A stretch of DNA of 64,000 nt from JBAVQS01 sp049694275 (GTDB lineage Bacteria > Chloroflexota > Anaerolineae > UBA4142 > SHND01). Shown one piece after another: positions 1 to 8,821 of this stretch. A model generated the notes under the pieces. That model was given only the letters and a program-made list of their open reading frames with translations. It searched no databases and was not told where the DNA came from. A program made the position numbers and the translations under genes. Each line of letters begins with the position of its first letter. Position 1 is the first letter of the stretch. Location: contig JBAVQS010000250.1 of NCBI GenBank assembly GCA_049694275.1, positions 1 through 64,000 on the forward strand, given 5' to 3'.

Positions 1-60
1 CCATTATAGTCTGTGCGTTTGGCATTGACAATCCCCCTGGAAGATTATCGGTTGGGATTG

Positions 61-69
61 TGGTAGAAT
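61..69 (+). promoter_or_regulatory. Extended -10 promoter element
   Basis: TGG followed by TAGAAT (64-69) lies 12 nt before the ATG at 82, and no Shine-Dalgarno is visible in between. No good -35 box is seen, so an extended -10 is the likely reading. If correct, transcription starts within a few bases of the ATG and the mRNA is nearly leaderless. Confidence 0.35.
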
Positions 70-81
70 AGACCCGTCTCG

Positions 82-1782
82 ATGCTAACCTTTCCCCTCC
101 GCGGTCGCCGTCACTGGCAGCGCTATCGTGATATTTCACAGATTCTGCTGCGGCACGGGTTCGACCAACTCGTCGACGTGCTGGAACTGGCGCCGTTCGT
201 TTCGCTGCCGGCTCGCTGGCTGCGCCAGCGCCGGACGAGCGAGGACGCGACCGGCCCGCAGCGGTTACGACGCGCCCTCGAAGAGCTCGGCCCAACGTTC
301 ATCAAGCTCGGGCAGATCCTCAGCACACGGCCGGACCTGGCGCCTCCCGATTATATTGCCGAGTTGACCAAGCTCCAGGATAGCGCCCCTCCCTTTCCAT
401 CAGAAGAGGCGCGGGCCCTGATTGAGAGCGAGTTGGGCCGGCCGGTGATGGAGCTGTTCACGTCGTTCGATGACACGCCGGTCGCCGCCGCCTCACTTGG
501 TCAGGTGCATCGGGCCGTTCTTCTCAATGGTGAACGGGTCGTCGTCAAAGTCCAGCGCCCGGACATCCAGGAACGGATCAAGACCGACCTGGAGATTTTA
601 CTCGACCTGGCGCGGCTGGCGCAGGACCGAACCCCGCTGGGACAGTATTACGATCTCGCCTCGATCGCCGAAGAGTTTGGCGATACGCTGCGCGCCGAAT
701 TGGACTATCAGCGCGAGGGCCGCAACGCGGACCGGTTTCGCCACAACTTTGCCGGCGATCCCGCGATCTATGTCCCCAGGGTGTACTGGAGCCAGACCAC
801 GCGCCGCGTGCTCGTGCTCGAAGAGCTCCAGGGATACAAGATCAACGACCTCGCCGCACTGGACGCCGGCGGGATCGACCGCCACCGCCTGGCGATCGAA
901 AGTGCGCGCCTCATCGTCAAACAGGTCTTTGTCGATCACTTTTTCCACGCCGACCCGCATCCCGGCAATTTCTATGTGCTCCCGCCCATAGCGCCGGATC
1001 AGCCACCCCGCATCGGCGTGATGGATTTCGGCCAGGTGGGCTGGATCGACGACAAGACGCGCGAGCGCCTGCTCCGGATGATGGTGAGCGTCGTGCGCCA
1101 GGATACGGAAGGGATTGTGGACGAGTTCATCCGCATGGGCGTCGTCGAATGGGGCGACGTGGACCGGCCGCGACTGGAGCGCGACCTGCGCGGATTTTTG
1201 AACCGCTATCGCGGCCAACCGCTGCAAGAGTGGAGCGCGCGTCAGGTGATGAGCGACAGCATCCCCATCGCGTTTCGCCATCATCTGCGCTTTCCCTCCG
1301 AATTGTGGCTCCTCGGCAAAACGCTCGCCATGTCCGAGGGACTGGGCCGCCAGCTTGCGCCCGACTTTGACCTCTTTGCCGTCGCCGAGCCGTATGCACG
1401 CCAGCTGTACCTTGAGAGCGTTTCGCCGCGGGAAATGAGCCAGCGAGCGGTGGAGAGCATGAGCGAATGGGGCGAAGAATTGTTCCTCCTCCCGCAACAG
1501 ATGCGTCGCATGATCGAGCGGATGGAGCGCGGCGCTTTTCAGGTAAGCGTACGCGATGAGGGGCGCAGCGTGCAAATGGATCGTTGGGACCGGATTGCAA
1601 ATCGGCTCACGGCCAGCCTGCTGATAGCCGCCTTTATCATCGCCGTTTCGATGCTCGTCCCGCTCCTCACCTCCGAGTTCTGGCGCGTCCTCGCCGGCAT
1701 CCTCATTGCACTCGGCTTTGTGAATGCAACGCTCCTGACCCTCTGGCTCATTACCTCGACCTGGTTCGGCGGAAAGAAATGA
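82..1782 (+). CDS. UbiB/ABC1 (AarF, ADCK) family atypical kinase
   Basis: A 566-residue ABC1/UbiB-family protein kinase-like enzyme; family members act in ubiquinone or other isoprenoid-lipid homeostasis. Family marks are visible: KxGQ (KLGQ, residues 75-78), the Ala-rich nucleotide loop AAASLGQVHRA (135-145), the invariant Lys in VVVKVQRP (K156), HADPHPGN (289-296) and the DFG-like MDFGQ (D315). Two hydrophobic segments near residues 505-560 form the usual C-terminal membrane anchor. It stands alone, convergent with the efflux operon. The ATG has no Shine-Dalgarno. The physiological substrate cannot be read from the sequence. Confidence 0.93.
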   Translation: MLTFPLRGRRHWQRYRDISQILLRHGFDQLVDVLELAPFVSLPARWLRQRRTSEDATGPQRLRRALEELGPTFIKLGQILSTRPDLAPPDYIAELTKLQDSAPPFPSEEARALIESELGRPVMELFTSFDDTPVAAASLGQVHRAVLLNGERVVVKVQRPDIQERIKTDLEILLDLARLAQDRTPLGQYYDLASIAEEFGDTLRAELDYQREGRNADRFRHNFAGDPAIYVPRVYWSQTTRRVLVLEELQGYKINDLAALDAGGIDRHRLAIESARLIVKQVFVDHFFHADPHPGNFYVLPPIAPDQPPRIGVMDFGQVGWIDDKTRERLLRMMVSVVRQDTEGIVDEFIRMGVVEWGDVDRPRLERDLRGFLNRYRGQPLQEWSARQVMSDSIPIAFRHHLRFPSELWLLGKTLAMSEGLGRQLAPDFDLFAVAEPYARQLYLESVSPREMSQRAVESMSEWGEELFLLPQQMRRMIERMERGAFQVSVRDEGRSVQMDRWDRIANRLTASLLIAAFIIAVSMLVPLLTSEFWRVLAGILIALGFVNATLLTLWLITSTWFGGKK

Positions 1783-1857
1783 GACGTTCCACCGGAACGT
1801 CTCTACAAATTTCCCCGGTAGAGACGTTCCGTCCCATTGGGATTCGTGAAACGTCTC
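1781..1857. repeat. Paired gagacgttcc hairpins between convergent genes
   Basis: 1781-1803 is a perfect 10-bp inverted repeat (gagacgttcc, loop acc, ggaacgtctc) that starts inside the kinase stop codon. A second copy of gagacgttcc at 1821-1830 can pair with gaaacgtctc at 1848-1857 with one mismatch. There is no U tract. It fills the gap between two convergent genes, so it may act as a bidirectional transcript end or be a REP-like repeat. Confidence 0.6.
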
Positions 1858-4362
1858 CTATTGTAAGGTCACATCTGCGGGCAGCCCGGCCTTGAGCTCA
1901 TCGCTCGCGTTCGGAATAGTCAAACGCACCGCAAATACCATCTCGGAACGATCCTGGCTGTTGTAGATGTTTGCGGGCTTGAATTCGGCCTCGGGCGCAA
2001 TGTAGGTGACCTGCGCATCGAACGTCTTGCCAGAAATGCTCGGCACGTGAAGCACACCCGATTGCCCCAAATGTACGGCGCTCAACAAGCGCACCGGGAC
2101 ATAGAGGGTCAATTCCAGTTCCCGCGGATCCGCGAGGGTCAGGAGCGGCACACCCGGACGCGCAGTCTCGCCGGCATTGATCTGGCGATCGATGACCCGG
2201 CCCGCGATGGGGCTGGATATGCTCGTACGTCCGGCCTGCGCCTGCACCAATTTGAGGCTTGCTTGCGCGGCCGAGAGCCGCGTCTGGGCAAGCACAACCG
2301 CTTCCGGCTGCGCCCCGCGCCGGGCGATATCCTGCTCGGCCTGCGCAACTCGCAACCCCGCCTGCGCAACTTTGACCTGGTTCGCTGCGCCATGTTGGGC
2401 CGCGACGAGGTCAAGTGGGTTCTGGATGATCACGCGATAGAGGTCCACCACCTTCTGGCTCCCCTCTACGGTGAGCTGCGCCGTGCGGCGGCTCGACTGG
2501 GTCGCTTCGGCCTGCTTGTTCAAAATCTCGAGCCGCGCCTTACCCCCCATCGATTGGTCTCGCGCGGCCTGATCGATTTGGACCTGAAGCGCCGAGATTG
2601 CAGCATCCGCGCGGGCGACGTCCGCCTGTGCAGCGTTCACCTTGCCTTCCCAGATATGCGCCTGACCAATCAGGTCTTGCGGCTCTTTGAGCATCCGGAC
2701 TGAATCGCCAGCGCTACCCTGTGCGGAATCGAGCTCGGACTGCGCCTGGGACACGGCGGCATCGGCCAGCGCGAGAGCGCCGGGACGAGCAGGTTCCTGT
2801 ACCTGGTCCAGATTTGCCTGCGCCGTTCGGATGGCGGCCTGAGCTTCGTTCAGCGCATTCTTGAGCGTGGTATCGTCCAGGGTCAACAGCACATCTCCCA
2901 GCTTAACCTGGTCGCCGCGGCTCACGCGCATGGTATTTACCTGGCCTTCCAGCTCGGTCGCGATGCGTGTCTGGCGCTCTTCGAGCGTTCCCGAAAAGGT
3001 CGTGCCCGGTTGGGCAGCCACATTCGTGGGGAGGGCGGCGGCTGCCATCTGCTCGCCGGTAAAAGAGACCGAGGCGGGCATACCGGCCTTGATAGTCGAA
3101 TCCGGATTTGAAATCTTGATCTCGACGGAGACCAACTGGGCATTTCGCTCGCTATCGGTCTGCGGCTGTCGGCCCGTAAATTCAGCCTGATCGGCGATGC
3201 GGCTCACCTTGCCACTCGCCGTCCGATTGTCCAGGTCAGGTAGCCACAGCGTCACCGCCTGATCCGTCCGCACCGCGGGCAGTTGGGACATCGGGACAAA
3301 GACGCGTAATGTCAAGTCCCCCTGAATGCTCAAGCGAACGACCGCCGAGGCCGGGCCAACCACTTCGCCCTCGCGATAGAACAGGCTCGTCACCGTGCCG
3401 GCCTGAGGGACCGTCACCCGATACTGGGCAGCCTCCGTATCCAGGCTCGCCCGCGCCGCCTGCGCCTGTGCGAGCGCCGCCCTTGCCGCCTGGATCTGAG
3501 CGGGGCCCGCGCCATCATGGAGCACCTGGAGCGCAGCCTGAGCCGTTTTCACCGACGCGGCGGCGCGATCACGAACGGCCTGCGCCTGGGTCACCCGGGC
3601 GGCAAGCGCCAATGGATCGGCAATCTGCGCCTCAATATCCTGAAGGCTCAGGTCCGCCGATTCTTTTTCGGCCTGGGCAGAAGTGACCGCCGTCCATGCC
3701 TCCCAGGCCTGGTACATAGCCTGGTTCTTTTGCTCACGCGCCCAGGTGAGCCGTTGCGTGGGCGTATTAAAATGTTTGGTGGTTCCATCAGGCAGCTTGA
3801 CATCCGAGCCGTCGGCGAGGATGTTGAGTTGATCCTGCCAAAAATTATTTTCGACATCCGCCGCCTGCGCCTGCTTGACGGCGGTATCTAGACGCTGGGC
3901 TGCCGTCTGTGCACCCAACTCAGCCTGCGCCTGGATGAGCAACAGGGGCTGGGGATTATCGCGCAAGGCCTGGGCATCCGTCAGCCCTTGCTCGGCAGCG
4001 TCGAGCGCTGCCTGCGCCTGGTCTACACGCGCCTGCGCCAGCGCCAGGTCTTCGGGGCGCGCCCCTGCTTCCAATAGTTTCACCTGCGCCCCGGCGGTCG
4101 CGACATTCGCGTCGGCGATCTCGATGCGCCGCTGGACCAGATCGTCGTTGATGGCGAACAACGATTGGTTTGCCTGGACCAAATCCCCTTCCTTGACGGC
4201 GAGACCGGCGAGCCGCCCACCCACCTGGGGCGAGACATCGAGCGTTTCACCTTCAAGGAAACCGGTCCAGACACTCTGGCCCGAGCTATTATTGCTCCCA
4301 ATCGGCAATTGCTGACAGCCGATCAAAAAGATACCGAAAAGAATCAGGGCAAGTTTTTTCAT
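1858..4362 (-). CDS. Tandem-duplicated HlyD-type membrane-fusion lipoprotein
   Basis: An 834-residue efflux adaptor about twice the usual HlyD/MFP length. It starts with a lipoprotein signal (lipobox LIGC, Cys16). It then has two complete adaptor units: barrel/lipoyl half-motif near residues 32-70 (GRLAGLAVKEGDLVQANQSL), Ala/Gln-rich coiled coils, closing barrel to about 420; then a second lipoyl start near 440-480 (EGQVNTMRVSRGDQVKLGDV), another coiled coil and barrel to the end. It is the last gene of the leftward ABC operon, 6 nt after the second ATPase, so it presumably links the exporter across the envelope. A fused pair of adaptors is unusual. The substrate is unknown. Confidence 0.88.
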   Translation of the reverse strand: MKKLALILFGIFLIGCQQLPIGSNNSSGQSVWTGFLEGETLDVSPQVGGRLAGLAVKEGDLVQANQSLFAINDDLVQRRIEIADANVATAGAQVKLLEAGARPEDLALAQARVDQAQAALDAAEQGLTDAQALRDNPQPLLLIQAQAELGAQTAAQRLDTAVKQAQAADVENNFWQDQLNILADGSDVKLPDGTTKHFNTPTQRLTWAREQKNQAMYQAWEAWTAVTSAQAEKESADLSLQDIEAQIADPLALAARVTQAQAVRDRAAASVKTAQAALQVLHDGAGPAQIQAARAALAQAQAARASLDTEAAQYRVTVPQAGTVTSLFYREGEVVGPASAVVRLSIQGDLTLRVFVPMSQLPAVRTDQAVTLWLPDLDNRTASGKVSRIADQAEFTGRQPQTDSERNAQLVSVEIKISNPDSTIKAGMPASVSFTGEQMAAAALPTNVAAQPGTTFSGTLEERQTRIATELEGQVNTMRVSRGDQVKLGDVLLTLDDTTLKNALNEAQAAIRTAQANLDQVQEPARPGALALADAAVSQAQSELDSAQGSAGDSVRMLKEPQDLIGQAHIWEGKVNAAQADVARADAAISALQVQIDQAARDQSMGGKARLEILNKQAEATQSSRRTAQLTVEGSQKVVDLYRVIIQNPLDLVAAQHGAANQVKVAQAGLRVAQAEQDIARRGAQPEAVVLAQTRLSAAQASLKLVQAQAGRTSISSPIAGRVIDRQINAGETARPGVPLLTLADPRELELTLYVPVRLLSAVHLGQSGVLHVPSISGKTFDAQVTYIAPEAEFKPANIYNSQDRSEMVFAVRLTIPNASDELKAGLPADVTLQ

Positions 4363-4368
4363 AGTCTT

Positions 4369-5310
4369 TTAGCTGCGGGCGCGGGCGATAAAGACGTCTT
4401 CCAGTGAAGGGGCGATGATCGTAATGCTGTTGACGGTAACCCCCGCCCCGCTGAGCGCCGCCTCGATCACCGGCTGGTGCGCCGGCACATCGGCGACGAC
4501 AACATGAATCAGGCTCCCATAGAGCGCCACCTCTTCAAGGTCGGGGAGCTTGCGCAGTGTTTCCAGAGCGCGCCCCGGCGGCTCGCAGTCGATTTCGAGC
4601 ACGCGTCCATGCATCTGGCGCTCTTTGATCTCGCTGGGGGTGCCCGTCGCGGTCAGCCGGCCATTGTGAATAAACGCCAGGCGGTGGCACTGCTCCGCCT
4701 CGTCCATATAATGCGTGGTGACAAAGATGGTCGTCCCCTCCGCGGCCAGGCGGTAGAGCAACCGCCAGAAATCGCGGCGGCTGACCGGGTCCACCCCCGC
4801 GGTCGGCTCGTCGAGGAAAAGGAGCTGCGGCTCGTGCAGGATCGCCGTGGCAAGGGCCAGGCGCTGCTTGTAACCACCCGCGAGATTGTTGGTCGCCTCA
4901 TTCTCATACCCGGCCAACCCAACCAGATCGAGGACCGCCTGCCGCCGTTCGCGAAGCTGCTTGCCCCAAACCTGATAGGCGCGTCCATAAAAGTTCAGGT
5001 TCTCGACGACAGAGAGGTCGGGGTAGAGACTAAAGCGTTGTGACATGTAACCGACGCGGCGGCGAATGGCGTCGGGATGATGCACAATATCATAATCGAG
5101 CACGGAGGCATGTCCGGCGCTCGGGTGCAGCAAGCCCAGCAGCATGCGGATCGTCGTGGTCTTGCCCGAGCCGTTCGGCCCGAGAAAGCCAAAGATCTCA
5201 CCGCGTGCGACCTCGAACGAGATATGGTCGACGGCGACAAAATGACCGAACTTGCGCGTCAGTTTGTCCGCCACAATGGCATTCGGTTGATTCGCTGATA
5301 ACTGGCTCAA
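4369..5310 (-). CDS. ABC-2 exporter ATP-binding protein (second ATPase)
   Basis: A 313-residue DrrA/YbhF-like ATPase that energises ABC-2 efflux. Walker A is GPNGSGKTTT, Walker B LLFLDEP, and the signature reads LAGGYKQ (Ser of LSGGQ replaced by Ala). The frame stays open upstream to 5481 but that would lie inside the preceding ATPase gene. The TTG at 5310 is preferred because AGGTG sits 7 nt upstream and family homology begins just after (MSQLSANQPN). It follows the first ATPase by 10 nt and precedes the adaptor by 6 nt. Two ATPase genes with two permeases suggest a heterodimeric exporter. Confidence 0.9.
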   Translation of the reverse strand: MSQLSANQPNAIVADKLTRKFGHFVAVDHISFEVARGEIFGFLGPNGSGKTTTIRMLLGLLHPSAGHASVLDYDIVHHPDAIRRRVGYMSQRFSLYPDLSVVENLNFYGRAYQVWGKQLRERRQAVLDLVGLAGYENEATNNLAGGYKQRLALATAILHEPQLLFLDEPTAGVDPVSRRDFWRLLYRLAAEGTTIFVTTHYMDEAEQCHRLAFIHNGRLTATGTPSEIKERQMHGRVLEIDCEPPGRALETLRKLPDLEEVALYGSLIHVVVADVPAHQPVIEAALSGAGVTVNSITIIAPSLEDVFIARARS

Positions 5311-5320
5311 GGAACAGCAC

Positions 5321-6256
5321 CTATGAATGTTGGTGGGTAATGAGCGAGATGAACACTTCTTGCAAGTGCGGCGCGGCAGGACGAATCTGGGTGACGCGCG
5401 CGCCGGCCGCGGCCAGCGCAGATTCGAGCAATGGAATGCGCGCCGCCGCCGAATCGACAAACAGGTGCAGCCGGTCTCCATAAACCTGCACTTCGATCAC
5501 CCCTTCGAGGTTCCGCACCGTCTCTTCGGCGGTCTGCAGGTCGGGCGTGATAATGGCAACCAATTCCCCCTTGATCAACTGCTTGAGCTCGGCCGGACTC
5601 CCCTGCCGGATGATCTGGCCCTCGTGGATCAGACCGACCCGCGCGCAGCGCTCGGCCTCGTCCATATAGGCTGTGCTGATAAAGATCGTCACCCCCGCAA
5701 TGTGCAGATCGCTCAGAATATCCCAAAACTCGCGGCGTGAGATCGGATCGACGCCATTGGTCGGCTCGTCGAGAAAGAGTACCTTCGGACGATGAATGAG
5801 CGCGCAGGCGAGCCCAAGCTTTTTCTTCATGCCGCCCGAAAGATAATCGGCGTTGCGTTCCTGGAACTCTTCGAGCCGCGCAAAGCGGAGGAGCCGCGTG
5901 ATCTGTTCCTCCCGCTCGCGCCCACGAACCCCAAAGATGTCGGCGTAGAACTCTAAATTCTCGCGGACCGAGAGATCGCCATAGAGCGAAAAACGCTGGG
6001 CCATATAGCCGACCTGCAGGCGCAGCTTTTCCGCCTGGCGCGCCGTATCAAACCCGCTCACGCGCGCCACGCCGGCCGTCGGCTTCATCACACCGGCTAA
6101 CATGCGCATGGTGGTTGTCTTGCCCGCGCCGTCCGGGCCAATAATGGCAAAGATCTCGCCCGGCGCAATGTCCAGATCAATCCCGCGCACCGCGTTGACT
6201 TTGCCAAAGCGCTTGGTCAATCCCCGCGCCTCAATCCGTCCAGTCTCAAGTGTCAT
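5321..6256 (-). CDS. ABC-2 exporter ATP-binding protein (first ATPase)
   Basis: A 311-residue ABC ATPase. Walker A is GPDGAGKTTT near residue 40, the signature LSGGMKKK is canonical at its first four residues, and Walker B is VLFLDEPTNGVD. The C-terminal extension (EEVFISLITHQHS) is typical of DrrA/NatA-like subunits. It lies in the leftward operon between the permease genes and the second ATPase. Its partner ATPase is a divergent paralogue, not a recent copy, since loops and signature differ. It matches the YbhF organisation except that the two halves are separate genes here. Confidence 0.92.
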   Translation of the reverse strand: MTLETGRIEARGLTKRFGKVNAVRGIDLDIAPGEIFAIIGPDGAGKTTTMRMLAGVMKPTAGVARVSGFDTARQAEKLRLQVGYMAQRFSLYGDLSVRENLEFYADIFGVRGREREEQITRLLRFARLEEFQERNADYLSGGMKKKLGLACALIHRPKVLFLDEPTNGVDPISRREFWDILSDLHIAGVTIFISTAYMDEAERCARVGLIHEGQIIRQGSPAELKQLIKGELVAIITPDLQTAEETVRNLEGVIEVQVYGDRLHLFVDSAAARIPLLESALAAAGARVTQIRPAAPHLQEVFISLITHQHS

Positions 6257-6332
6257 GTCACCCGTCTCAAATCACACAAGTCGTCGGTTGCAGGCCATCC
6301 GGCGCCGCTTGCGACCTGTACCTTGCAGCCTA
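6257..6332. other. Low-complexity spacer between permease and ATPase genes
   Basis: A 76-bp gap in an otherwise tightly packed operon. It contains the words ttgcaggcc, ttgcgacctgt and ccttgcagcct, which resemble spacer text near 31490, 31650, 35075 and 58630. No ORF, promoter or strong hairpin is apparent. Confidence 0.4.
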
Positions 6333-7451
6333 TCACACTTCCATCCGGCTAAACATGGTCCACGCCGCGCCAATGGTGACGACGCCGATCGTCACGAGCG
6401 GGATCACGTGTCCCCACAGCATGTCCAGAGTCGAACCCTTGAGAAATACCGAGCGAACAATCGCCGTGAAATGCTGAAGGGGCGAGACGCTACCGAGAAC
6501 CTGCATAAAGGCCGGCATGTTCTCAGGGGGGACCAAAAGCCCGGAAAAGGTGATCTCGAGGATCGCCAGCAAAAAGACGATCAAGACCGCCTGCTGCTGG
6601 TTGCTGCTGATGAGCGAGATAATCATGCCTACGCCGATCTCCGCCAGGACGAATAAGATATCCATTCCGGTCAAGAGCCACAGGCTCCCGCGCAAGGGCA
6701 ACTGAAAACCGAGCGTGAGAACCAGAATCAGTAGGGCGAAATCGACGAGCCCCATGATTGCGGCCATCAATCCCTTGCCGAGGAGAAGCTGCAAGCGGCT
6801 GATGGGCGTCACCACCAATTGCTCGATGGTCCCCAGTTCGCGTTCGCGGACGATGCTGACCGCGGCGACAATCAGGACGATCTGGTAGGTGATAAACGCG
6901 AGCGTCGCCGTCAGGGTGGACCAGCGGACATTGAGCGTGGGATTAAAGGCGGTATCGATCTTGAGGTCAACCCCGCCGGGCGGCGCCTGCGGCGCCTGCG
7001 CGGTCAGAAATTGCACGGTCAGATCGCCGACCGCGCCCTGCAGCGCATTCAGAATAGTATTGGCGACGACGACATTGGTCCCATCGACGATCACCTGGAC
7101 TGTGGCGCCGACCCCGGGACGCGCGGCATCTCGCGCAAAGTTGGGCGGGATGATGACCGCGACGGGCGACTGGCCGCTGTTGACCAGGGCATGCAGTTCA
7201 TCAAAACTGGCGGCGCGATAGGTCAACTGGAACTCGTTCGTATTGTCGAGCGCCTGGATCAACTGCTGGCTGAGTACGCTCCGGTCCTGGTCCCATACGG
7301 CGAGGCGCTGGTTCTTGATCCCGGCGCCGGTAGACTGGGCAATGAGGGCCAGCTCGAGCATCGGCGCGATCACCAAAAAGACGAGTAACACACGGTCGCG
7401 CCAGAGTTGAATGAGCTCTTTCCAGGCCAGATTGAGAATCGCTTTAAGCAT
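6333..7451 (-). CDS. ABC-2 type permease (second permease)
   Basis: A 372-residue ABC-2 membrane protein (YhhJ/YbhS/YbhR type). It has one N-terminal membrane segment (about residues 18-40), a large extracytoplasmic loop of about 135 residues, then five C-terminal hydrophobic segments. The family motif RERELGTIEQLVVTPI precedes the helix bundle. It starts 1 nt after the stop of the other permease, so the two are co-translated and probably heterodimerise. The start ATG gives the expected N-terminal amphipathic helix (LNLAWKELIQLWRDR). Confidence 0.92.
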   Translation of the reverse strand: MLKAILNLAWKELIQLWRDRVLLVFLVIAPMLELALIAQSTGAGIKNQRLAVWDQDRSVLSQQLIQALDNTNEFQLTYRAASFDELHALVNSGQSPVAVIIPPNFARDAARPGVGATVQVIVDGTNVVVANTILNALQGAVGDLTVQFLTAQAPQAPPGGVDLKIDTAFNPTLNVRWSTLTATLAFITYQIVLIVAAVSIVRERELGTIEQLVVTPISRLQLLLGKGLMAAIMGLVDFALLILVLTLGFQLPLRGSLWLLTGMDILFVLAEIGVGMIISLISSNQQQAVLIVFLLAILEITFSGLLVPPENMPAFMQVLGSVSPLQHFTAIVRSVFLKGSTLDMLWGHVIPLVTIGVVTIGAAWTMFSRMEV

Positions 7452-7452
7452 A

Positions 7453-8562
7453 TCAGTCCACCTGCTTGCGAAACGTCAACAGCCCCAAGATAAATGGAAT
7501 TGCGCCCAGCGCCACGAGGGTAAGCGCCGGCGACAAGAGCCCGTCAAGCCCCAATCCTTTGAGAAACAGTCCTCGCGTGATTTCGACAAAATGGCTCGCC
7601 GGCAAAAGGAACGAGGCAATTTGTCCAAACCCGGAGCTCGTATCGACCGGCAGCGTGACGCCGGCGAGAAAAAAACTGGGGATAAAAAAGATAATCAGAA
7701 TGACGCGCATCGCAGTTCCCTGGCTGCTGATAAAGCCGCTGATAAAGAGCGTTTCGCCGAGTAGGGCAAATAGATAGCACAGCGTCAAAAGGCCCAGGTC
7801 GAGCACGCTGCCGCGGAGGGGGACCTGGAACCAGGCCAACGCCAGGAGAATCGCTATAGTGGCGCTGATCAAGCCATAGACCATATACGGGATGAGCTTG
7901 CCGAGGAGATATTCGACAGGGCGGATGGGCGCGGTGATCAGGGTCTCGAAACTCCCTAACTCGCGCTCGCGGGTGAGGGCCAGCGCAATCGCCAGGGAGG
8001 GCAGAATCATGACGATGGGAATGAGCCCCGGCACCATCGCATACATATTATTGAGGTCTGGGTTGAACCATGCTTGCGCCTGCACACCGATTGTCACGAG
8101 GTTCGAGGTCTCAGGCGCGATCTGCTTGTTGAACTCGGCTACCCGCTGGTTAAAGCGGCCCAGACTCTGGCTGGAGGTGATGGCATCGCTGCCGTCGGCG
8201 ATGACCTGAATCGGCGCGCGTTGGCCGTTCACCAGATCACTCTCAAACCCGGGCGGAATGACCAGACCCACATGAATATCGCCGCGTACGAGCGCATCGC
8301 GCAGGCCCGCATAGTCGGTCAGCGTTCGCGTCAGGACAAATTTGCCGTCCGACGTGAGGGTTGCGATAAAGCGGCGCGAGGTGGCCGATTGGTCCATGTC
8401 CCACACGCCGAGCCGAGACTTTTCCACCTGCATGGCAAAGAGGTAGGAAAAGGTCAGCAGCATGATAGCCGGAGAGAGCGTGACCAGGAACAGGATGCGC
8501 TTGTCGCGCCAGATATGGCGAAATTCCTTGCGGATAATAGTCCAGAGGCGATGAATTGACAT
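7453..8562 (-). CDS. ABC-2 type permease (first permease)
   Basis: A 369-residue ABC-2 permease with the same plan as its neighbour: an N-terminal helix (RKEFRHIWRDKRILFLV), a long outer loop, the RERELGSFETLITAPI motif, then five membrane segments. It is the first gene of the five-gene leftward efflux operon (two permeases, two ATPases, adaptor). Its ATG has no Shine-Dalgarno and lies 9 nt after a plausible -10, so it may be read from a leaderless message. The exported compound cannot be told; relatives export drugs, lipids or glycolipids. Confidence 0.92.
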   Translation of the reverse strand: MSIHRLWTIIRKEFRHIWRDKRILFLVTLSPAIMLLTFSYLFAMQVEKSRLGVWDMDQSATSRRFIATLTSDGKFVLTRTLTDYAGLRDALVRGDIHVGLVIPPGFESDLVNGQRAPIQVIADGSDAITSSQSLGRFNQRVAEFNKQIAPETSNLVTIGVQAQAWFNPDLNNMYAMVPGLIPIVMILPSLAIALALTRERELGSFETLITAPIRPVEYLLGKLIPYMVYGLISATIAILLALAWFQVPLRGSVLDLGLLTLCYLFALLGETLFISGFISSQGTAMRVILIIFFIPSFFLAGVTLPVDTSSGFGQIASFLLPASHFVEITRGLFLKGLGLDGLLSPALTLVALGAIPFILGLLTFRKQVD

Positions 8563-8571
8563 GCAGAGCCT

Positions 8572-8600
8572 ATTTTATTGCATATTGCCTGAATGTCGAA
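8572..8600 (-). promoter_or_regulatory. Candidate promoter of the efflux operon
   Basis: On the minus strand TTCGAC (8595-8600) and TAAAAT (8572-8577) are separated by 17 nt. The -10 ends 9 nt before the ATG at 8562. The rest of the 259-bp divergent gap (to 8821) shows a short cgcaga/tctgcg hairpin close to the DUF362 start and nothing else I can assign. Confidence 0.4.
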
Positions 8601-8821
8601 TTACACCCTTGCGCACAGAATGGCGCTTGGACCCAATCCGAACCCATTTTTGACCGGATCGTATATCTCGTGCGGATAGCATTCGTAATCAAACTGGCGC
8701 GTCCGCATCGCCCGCCCTGCGTTTCCGCCGTAGTATGGCCGGCCAGGGTGACACACAATCAACGTTTATTGACAACCACGATGAGGACACGCCGCAGATT
8801 CATTTCTGCGTGAGGTAAACC

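Noticed and set aside
598..1575. Long antisense ORF in the UbiB gene (and similar long antisense ORFs elsewhere)
   Set aside because: In this GC-rich DNA long shadow frames are expected; they show no recognisable domains and lie wholly within well-supported genes.
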